The notes beneath the pieces were generated by a model that saw only the letters and a program-made list of their open reading frames with translations, was not told the DNA's origin and ran no database searches. Positions 13,242-18,470 of a DNA stretch of 18,470 bases are shown here, one piece after another. The DNA comes from JACCUZ01 sp038246575 (GTDB lineage Bacteria; Actinomycetota; Actinomycetes; JACCUZ01): positions 1-18,470 of the forward strand of contig JBBRVU010000073.1 in the NCBI GenBank assembly GCA_038246575.1. Reading direction: 5' to 3'. The position numbers and the translations under genes are program-made. Position 1 is the stretch's first letter. Every line of letters starts with the position of its first letter.

Positions 13242-15131
13242 TTGCGCCGAGCCGCGCTGTCCGTCCTGCTCGTCTCGCTCACCGGCACCCTGATCGCCGG
13301 GCCCCTCGTTGCCTCCGCAGGCGTCGCGACCACCGCCGATGTCGACGGTCGGCTGGTTTTGGTGCTCGACTCCTCCGGCTCGATGAAGGAGCCGGCCCCC
13401 GGTGGTGGCACCCGGATCGAGGCGGCCCGCGCGGCCCTGACCGACGTGGTCGAGTCGCTGCCCGATGACGCCGAGGTCGGCATGCGCGTCTTCGGCGCGA
13501 CGGTCTTCTCCCGGAAGGAGAAGGGCGCCTGCAGCGACACCCAGAGCGTCGTGCCGGTCGGCCCGATGGACAGGTCGGCGCTGACTGCGGCGATCGACCG
13601 CTACACGCCGTACGGGGAGACGCCGATCGGCAACGCCCTCAAGGGGGCTGCCCGTGACCTCGGACCCGACGGCAAGCGCACGATCGTGCTGCTCTCCGAC
13701 GGGGAGCCGACCTGCGCGCCCGACCCGTGCAAGGTCGCCCGCGACCTGCGCCGCGACGGCATCGACCTGACCATCAACGTCGTCGGCCTTGACGTACGTG
13801 GCCCGGCCCGGCGTGCCCTGCAGTGCGTCGCGCGGGCCGGGGGCGGCACCTACTACGGCGTCGATGACCCCGACGAGCTGGCCGGTTCGCTGGTCAGCGT
13901 CAGCGTCCGGTCCCTGCGGCAGTTCTCCGTGCAGGGCACGCCCGTCGAGGGCGGCGCGACCGAGCGCCAGGCCGTGGCGGTGGAGCCCGGCCAGTACAGC
14001 GACCGGCTTCCGGCGGGCGAGTCCAGCCGCTACTACCAGGTGGCCAAGGCGCGCGGCTGGGGTCTCAACGTCGGGGTGACGGCCCGCCCGGCCGTTTCCG
14101 AGGCGACGCTGGAGGGCTTCGACCTCGAGCTGCGCACGGTGGACGGGGCGTCGTGCGGGAAGGCCGGTGACAGGCGGGCCAACGTGCTGAGGGAGCGGGC
14201 GATCGTGAGCGCCGGGGTGAGCTTCGTGCCGGGTGTGGACCGGTCCGCCGACGAGACCTGCGCGGACGCAGAGGTCCTGGTCGTGGAGGTCGCCTACAAC
14301 GACGACAGCCTCGACAAGTCCTTCGAGCTGCTGGTGGGCAAGCAGCCGCCGGCGACGGACGTCGAAGCGCTCCCCCCGGGCATCGAGGACACCGACAGCT
14401 ACGTCCGTCGGGCACGGGTCGCCGGGGACACCGAGCTGGTGCTCGGTGGCGCCTCCTTCCACGACGCCCCGCTGCTCGAGCCGGGGTCCGCGTACTCCGA
14501 CACCATCCGACCGGGCGAGCAGCTGCTCTACCGGGTGTCGGTCGGGTGGGGCCAGTCCGCTCGCCTGACCGCCACGGCCGGCCCCGACGCGGCCGCCGAC
14601 GAGGTGCTCGGCATCCAGGGCGACTCCATGCAGGTGCGGGCGTTCACGCCCTACCGGCAGAGCCTCAGCGCCCTCACCTACTCCGGCGCTCCCGTCCGCG
14701 ACGGCGGCTTCTACAACGGTGTCGACCAGGACCCCTTGACGTTCGCGGTCGCCCCGGTCCGGCTGCGCAACGGCGAGCTCTACGACTTCAAGGTCGACCG
14801 GACCGACCTGGCGGGCGACTACTTCTTCAGCGTCGAGATGGGCCGGCTCGACGCGGACACCCGTTTTGCCGCACCCCTCACGATCGAGGTCGAGGTCGTT
14901 GGTGACGTCGAGGGGGTGCCGACCTTCGCTGACGAAGCCGTCCCCCCGGCCTCCGGCTCGCCGGCCGCCTCGGCCACTGACGAGGCTTCTTCGCCGGCCG
15001 CCGCCGAGCAGGACGGCGGGGGTGACGCTGCCCTGTGGGTCGGGCTCGGGCTGCTCGCGCTCGCGGTGGGCGCCGGAAGCATCGTCCTGCTCCGACGACG
15101 CGCCGCGCCGCCTCCACCCCTCGATTCCTAG
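13242..15131 (+). CDS. Secreted, membrane-anchored von Willebrand factor A domain protein
   Basis: A 629-residue protein with a signal peptide (about residues 1-26, ending VASA) and a VWA domain (about 37-220). The metal-ion adhesion site is complete: DSSGS (43-47), T128 in GETPIG and D153 in LSDGEP. A long extracellular beta-rich region follows (about 220-560), then an Ala/Ser-rich linker, a transmembrane helix (about 597-618) and the cytoplasmic tail RRRAAPPPPLDS. It is thus a type I surface protein that probably binds a protein or surface ligand through Mg2+. Cysteines at C97, C157 and C162 could form disulfides. The start is TTG at 13242 with GGGGGAG six to seven bases ahead. It diverges from cvnA with 166 bp between. 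No function beyond adhesion-type binding is known. Confidence 0.9.
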   Translation: MRRAALSVLLVSLTGTLIAGPLVASAGVATTADVDGRLVLVLDSSGSMKEPAPGGGTRIEAARAALTDVVESLPDDAEVGMRVFGATVFSRKEKGACSDTQSVVPVGPMDRSALTAAIDRYTPYGETPIGNALKGAARDLGPDGKRTIVLLSDGEPTCAPDPCKVARDLRRDGIDLTINVVGLDVRGPARRALQCVARAGGGTYYGVDDPDELAGSLVSVSVRSLRQFSVQGTPVEGGATERQAVAVEPGQYSDRLPAGESSRYYQVAKARGWGLNVGVTARPAVSEATLEGFDLELRTVDGASCGKAGDRRANVLRERAIVSAGVSFVPGVDRSADETCADAEVLVVEVAYNDDSLDKSFELLVGKQPPATDVEALPPGIEDTDSYVRRARVAGDTELVLGGASFHDAPLLEPGSAYSDTIRPGEQLLYRVSVGWGQSARLTATAGPDAAADEVLGIQGDSMQVRAFTPYRQSLSALTYSGAPVRDGGFYNGVDQDPLTFAVAPVRLRNGELYDFKVDRTDLAGDYFFSVEMGRLDADTRFAAPLTIEVEVVGDVEGVPTFADEAVPPASGSPAASATDEASSPAAAEQDGGGDAALWVGLGLLALAVGAGSIVLLRRRAAPPPPLDS

Positions 15132-15141
15132 GGTGGGCTCC

Positions 15142-16118
15142 ATGAGAGCCGTCGTGGTGAGCAAGCCGGGTGGGCCGGACGTGATGCGGTGGGACCAGGT
15201 GCCCGACGTCGAACCCGGCCCCGGCGAGGTCCTGGTCGACGTCGCGGCGAGCGCGGTCAACCGCGCGGATCTGCTGCAGCGCCAGGGTCGCTACGACCCC
15301 CCACCGGGGAGCTCGCCCTACCTCGGGCTGGAGTGCAGCGGCACGGTCTCGGCGCTCGGCGCCGGCGTCGAGGGCTGGACCGTGGGCGACGAGGTGTGCG
15401 CGCTGCTGTCCGGCGGGGGTTACGCCGAGAGGGTCGCGGTCCCGGCCGGCCAGCTGCTCCCCGTACCTCCTGGCGTGTCACTCGTCGATGCGGCCGCACT
15501 GCCCGAGGTCGTCTGCACGGTGTGGTCGAACGTGTTCATGCTCGCCGGCCTGCGGCCGGGCGAGACGCTGCTCGTGCACGGCGGCTCGTCCGGGATCGGG
15601 ACGATGGCCATCCAGCTCGCCGGGCACGTGGGCGCCCGGGTCGCGGTCACCGCGGGCACGGCGGCCAAGCTGGAGCGCTGCCGTGAGCTGGGGCGGAGAT
15701 CCTCGTCAACTACCGCGAGCAGGACTTCGTCGAGGTCTTACGCGGGGAGACCGACGGTCGCGGCGCCGACGTGGTGCTGGACAACATGGGGGCGGCCTAC
15801 CTTTCGCGCAACGTCGACGTGCTGGCGCCGAACGGCCGGCTCGTCGTGATCGGCCTGCAGGGCGGCACCACGGCCGAGCTCGACCTCAGCGTGCTGCTTC
15901 GCAAGCGGGCGGCCGTCCTGGCAACGGCCCTGCGCTCGCGACCGGCCGAGGAGAAGGCGGCCATCGTCACCTCGGCCCGCGAGAACGTCTGGCCGCTGGT
16001 CGAGGCCGGCACGGTCCGGCCGGTCATCGACCGGGTGCTGCCGATGAGCGAGGCCGCGGCCGCTCACCGGGTCGTCGAGGCCAGCGAGCACGTCGGCAAG
16101 GTCCTGCTCGCCGTCTGA
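15142..16118 (+). pseudogene. PIG3-type NAD(P)H quinone oxidoreductase, frameshifted
   Basis: Two reading frames together encode one zinc-independent medium-chain quinone oxidoreductase of about 325 residues. Frame one runs from the ATG at 15142: MRAVVVSKPGGPDVMRW, NRADLLQRQGRYDPPPG, GDEVCALLSGGGYAE, and the cofactor motif HGGSSGIGTMAIQLA. After CRELG near 15690 it turns to nonsense. The sense continues in the next frame as AEILVNYREQDF, then RGADVVLDNMGAAYLSRN and ends EHVGKVLLAV at 16118. Adding one G to the GGGG at 15690-15693 restores the sequence LGAEILVNYRE. Either the base was lost (a recent pseudogene) or it is a homopolymer sequencing error; the intact remainder favours a very recent event or an error. 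It starts 10 bases after the VWA stop. Confidence 0.9.
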
Positions 16119-16151
16119 CCCGGCGCATCCGTTCTACGGCTGCGGAGGGCC

Positions 16152-16190
16152 TTGACGACCCGTGCCTTACTGGGTATACATACCCAGTAA
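16152..16190 (+). promoter_or_regulatory. padR promoter with perfect inverted-repeat operator
   Basis: A -35 TTGACG (16152-16157), a 17-bp spacer and a -10 TATACA (16175-16180) form a good promoter. A 10-bp perfect inverted repeat, TTACTGGGTA (16167-16176) and TACCCAGTAA (16181-16190), separated by TACA, covers the -10 and the expected start point. A repressor there would block initiation. PadR proteins commonly bind such operators at their own promoters, so autoregulation of the padR-ABC operon is likely. Confidence 0.78.
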
Positions 16191-16243
16191 GTAGCCGGAT
16201 CCGAGCGTGACTCGACCCGGCCCGACCCGCCGGGGAGCCACCC

Positions 16244-16840
16244 ATGTCCGTCCGCCAAGGCCTGCTGGCCCTGCTCGAGCAGGGGCCGATGTACGGCTAC
16301 CAGCTCCGCTCCGAGTTCGAGACCCGTACTGGTGCCACCTGGCCGCTGAACGTCGGGCAGGTCTACACGACCCTGGCCCGGCTCGAGCGCGACGGCCTGG
16401 TCGAGGCGGCCGGCACCGACGACGAGGGTCACGCCCACTACCGGATCACCGAGGCCGGCCGGGCCGAGGTGCGGACCTGGTTCACCACCCCCGTCAGCCG
16501 CTCGACCCCGCCCCGCGACGAGCTGGCGATCAAGCTCGCGGTCGCGGTGACCGTCCCCGGCGTCGACGTCCAGGCCGTCGTGCAGAAGCAGCGCGCGGCC
16601 ACCATCCGCGCGCTGCAGGACTACACCCGGCTCAAGGCCGGGGCCGACCCCACCCGCCCCCACGAGCTGGCCTGGCTGCTCGTCCTGGACTCCCTCGTGT
16701 TCGCCGCCGAGGCCGAGGTCCGCTGGCTCGACCACTGCGAGGCCCGGCTGGCCCGCGCAGCCGCCGATCGCCCCGGCTCCCCCACGGCAGCGATGGCCCC
16801 GTCAATGCCCCTCACCGACAGCGAAGGTGTACGCCGATGA
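16244..16840 (+). CDS. PadR-family transcriptional regulator
   Basis: A 198-residue protein with the PadR winged helix at the N-terminus: LLALLEQGPMYGYQLRSEFE (about 7-26), VGQVYTTLARLERDGLVEA (about 37-55), then the wing GHAHYRITEAGRAEVRTWF. A C-terminal helical dimerisation region (about 100-175) follows, as in PadR subfamily 1 (Vinj4 type). It likely represses the downstream ABC transporter until an inducer, often a toxic small molecule, binds. The ATG at 16244 has GGGGAG about six bases ahead. Its stop overlaps the ABC ATPase start by ATGA. A perfect operator lies 54 bp upstream. Confidence 0.93.
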   Translation: MSVRQGLLALLEQGPMYGYQLRSEFETRTGATWPLNVGQVYTTLARLERDGLVEAAGTDDEGHAHYRITEAGRAEVRTWFTTPVSRSTPPRDELAIKLAVAVTVPGVDVQAVVQKQRAATIRALQDYTRLKAGADPTRPHELAWLLVLDSLVFAAEAEVRWLDHCEARLARAAADRPGSPTAAMAPSMPLTDSEGVRR

Positions 16841-17562
16841 CCGCGGTCCTGGCGCTCACCGACCTCACCCGGGTGCACGGCAACGGACCCAGCGCGGTCC
16901 ACGCCCTGCGCGGCGTCTCGCTCGCCGTCCCTGCCGGCCAGCTGGTCGCCGTCATGGGCCCGTCCGGCTCCGGCAAGTCGACGCTGCTGACCTGCGCCGG
17001 CGGCCTGGACTCACCCACCGGCGGGACGGTCGCGGTCGAGGGCACCGTGCTCGGCACGCTCTCCCGCACCGCGCTCGCCGCACTGCGCCGGCGCTCGGTC
17101 GGCTACGTCTTCCAGGACTTCAACCTCATCCCGGCCCTGACCGCGGTCGAGAACGTCGCCCTCCCCCGGGAGCTGGACGGCACCTCCACCCGGGCGGCAC
17201 GCAAGCTGGCCATCGCTGCCCTGGAAGAGGTGGGCATCGCCGAGCTCGCCGACCGCTTCCCCGACGACATGTCCGGCGGCCAGCAGCAACGGGTCGCCAT
17301 CGCCCGCGCGATCGTCGGTGACCGGCGCCTGATCCTGGCCGACGAGCCGACCGGTGCGCTGGACACCGAGACCGGCGAGCAGGTGCTGCGGCTCCTGCGC
17401 GCCCGGTGCGACGCCGGGGCCGCCGGGGTGCTGGTCACCCACGAGGCCCGGCACGCCGCCTGGGCCGACCGCGTCGTCTTCCTGCGCGACGGACTGACCG
17501 TCGACGAGACCGGCCACACGGACGACGCCGACTCGCTGCTCGACGCAGGGTCCGCGCGATGA
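16837..17562 (+). CDS. ABC transporter ATPase, MacB/LolD type
   Basis: A 241-residue ATPase with Walker A GPSGSGKST (41-49), Q-loop Gln93 in FQDFNLIPALTAVEN, signature MSGGQQQR (145-152), Walker B LILADEPTGALD (165-176) and switch His in LVTHEAR. The motifs VFQDFNLIPALTAVENV and DEPTGALD mark the LolD/MacB/FtsE subfamily, which drives FtsX-like permeases in lipoprotein transport, antimicrobial peptide resistance or peptide sensing. The start ATG at 16837 overlaps padR (ATGA), and the stop overlaps the permease (ATGA), so all three are one coupled operon. The frame is open far upstream through padR, but that part is not coding for this protein. Confidence 0.95.
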   Translation: MTAVLALTDLTRVHGNGPSAVHALRGVSLAVPAGQLVAVMGPSGSGKSTLLTCAGGLDSPTGGTVAVEGTVLGTLSRTALAALRRRSVGYVFQDFNLIPALTAVENVALPRELDGTSTRAARKLAIAALEEVGIAELADRFPDDMSGGQQQRVAIARAIVGDRRLILADEPTGALDTETGEQVLRLLRARCDAGAAGVLVTHEARHAAWADRVVFLRDGLTVDETGHTDDADSLLDAGSAR

Positions 17563-18470
17563 GCGGACTCAGCCGATGGTGGGCCGGCTGGCGACCGCTG
17601 GTGCGCATCGCCCGCCGCGACGCGCTGCGCGCCCGGGGGCGCAGCGCGTTGATCGTCGCGATGGTCGCCCTGCCGATCCTCGCGCTGACCGCCACCGACG
17701 TGCTGGCCCGCTCGGCCCAGCTCGACCCGACCGAGAAGGTCGCCCGCCGCCTCGGCCAGGCCCAGGCACAGCTCGAGCCGTCGTGGAGCGCCGGACCCGT
17801 CCTGCAGGCCCCGGACCCGCAGTCCGGGTCGATGCAGGTGACCGATCCCGAGACCGGCCTCGCGGGCGATGCGCCCGGCGCCGACCTTCAGGACGTGACC
17901 GATCTCGCGGCCTTCGCGCCACCCGGCTACCGCATCCTCACCAGCGAGTCGGGCGCCGTCGTCGCCGAGACCCGCGAGGGCATCGCGCGTACGGAGTGGA
18001 ACGAGACCGCCGTCGGTGATCCCGCGCTGGCCGGCCGCTACGTCCGCAAGGCCGGGGCGGTGGCCTCCGGCCTCGACGAGGTCGCGGTGACCTCCGCCCT
18101 CTTCGACGCGCTGGGGGTCGAGCTCGGCGGCACGGTGCGCCTTGACGACCCGGAGCGCTCGCTCACCCTGACCGGGGTCGTCGACCGGGTCGGCAGCCCT
18201 TCGGCGCGCTCGTTCTACGCCCAGCCGGGGGCGCTGCTCAGTGACGCGACCATGCCGTCGGACCAGCCGGGGATCTTCCTGGTCGGTGCGCAGCCGGTGA
18301 CCTGGGCAACTGTGCAGGAGCTGAACACCCAGGGCCTGCTCGTCACCTCCCGCCAGATCCTGCTCGACCCGCCGGCGCGCGCCGACGTCCCGTTCTACGC
18401 CGACGGCAACGGCAACGGCGGCTTTCGCACCAGCGACTTCTGGTTCTTCGTCATGCTGCTGGTCGTCGTC
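17559..18470 (+). CDS. FtsX-like ABC permease (5' part, cut by window end)
   Basis: The first 304 residues are present and the frame is open to the last base. A basic N-terminus (WRPLVRIARRDALRARGRSA) precedes a transmembrane helix (LIVAMVALPILALTATDVL, about 30-48). A large extracellular domain of about 245 residues follows, with the MacB-periplasmic-type elements DEVAVTSALFDALGVELGGT and LTLTGVVDRVG. The second membrane helix begins at FWFFVMLLVVV, the end of the window. It partners the preceding ATPase, with an ATGA overlap. The substrate cannot be told from this part; the C-terminal FtsX helices are outside the window. Confidence 0.92.
   Translation, partial: MSGLSRWWAGWRPLVRIARRDALRARGRSALIVAMVALPILALTATDVLARSAQLDPTEKVARRLGQAQAQLEPSWSAGPVLQAPDPQSGSMQVTDPETGLAGDAPGADLQDVTDLAAFAPPGYRILTSESGAVVAETREGIARTEWNETAVGDPALAGRYVRKAGAVASGLDEVAVTSALFDALGVELGGTVRLDDPERSLTLTGVVDRVGSPSARSFYAQPGALLSDATMPSDQPGIFLVGAQPVTWATVQELNTQGLLVTSRQILLDPPARADVPFYADGNGNGGFRTSDFWFFVMLLVVV

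Noticed and set aside
13065..15260. A very long open frame (over 700 codons) on the minus strand opposite the VWA gene
   Set aside because: It is rich in Arg/Gly/His/Asp without domain motifs, while the plus strand carries a signal peptide, VWA motifs and a membrane anchor. It is a high-GC shadow.
15685..15700. Programmed frameshifting in the quinone oxidoreductase
   Set aside because: There is only a four-G run, with no classical slippery heptamer, stimulatory hairpin or internal Shine-Dalgarno that I can see, and this enzyme family is not known for recoding.

Overview
The window comes from a high-GC actinobacterium. The evidence is the strong G/C bias at third codon positions, frequent GTG/TTG starts, an actinobacterial conservon (CvnABCD), and ATGA/GTGA stop-start overlaps. 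The genus cannot be fixed from the sequence. Most of the region is compact chromosome. I see no integrase, transposase, phage gene cluster or CRISPR array.

Layout. (1) 1-1660: the tail of an unidentified gene converges on an NmrA-type NAD(P)-binding protein gene. That gene diverges from a two-gene unit of a small XRE regulator and a four-helix membrane protein, and the divergent region holds two near-identical 18-bp palindromes. (2) 1694-2537: a tRNA-Ser(UGA), a CopZ-type copper chaperone and the CsoR copper repressor, all on the minus strand. A CsoR-type operator lies inside the csoR promoter. (3) 2564-5825: a TPP riboswitch followed by ykoE-ykoD-ykoC, an ECF-type transporter for thiamine or its hydroxymethylpyrimidine precursor. 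(4) 5834-13075, minus strand: cvnA-cvnB-cvnC-cvnD (histidine-kinase-like sensor, roadblock protein, DUF742 protein, small GTPase), then a DUF2236/MpaB-type putative heme oxygenase and a lipoprotein S33-type hydrolase. (5) 13242-16118, plus strand: a secreted, membrane-anchored von Willebrand A protein and a PIG3-type quinone oxidoreductase gene broken by a one-base frameshift. (6) 16152-18470: a PadR repressor with a clear operator, co-transcribed with a MacB/LolD-type ABC ATPase and the start of its FtsX-like permease, cut by the window end.

How the parts work. Four units carry visible self-contained control: XRE palindromes, CsoR operator, TPP riboswitch and PadR operator. The conservon is the largest system. 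Conservons usually encode a sensor-GTPase membrane complex and often end with a cytochrome P450. Here the gene after cvnD is instead a DUF2236 protein, a family that includes heme oxygenases, so a heme effector of a different fold may have taken the P450's place (inference). The other notable points are an apparent CTG start for ykoD, a 141-bp in-frame insertion-like repeat bounded by inverted repeats in the YkoD linker, and two in-frame minisatellites in the CvnA tail.
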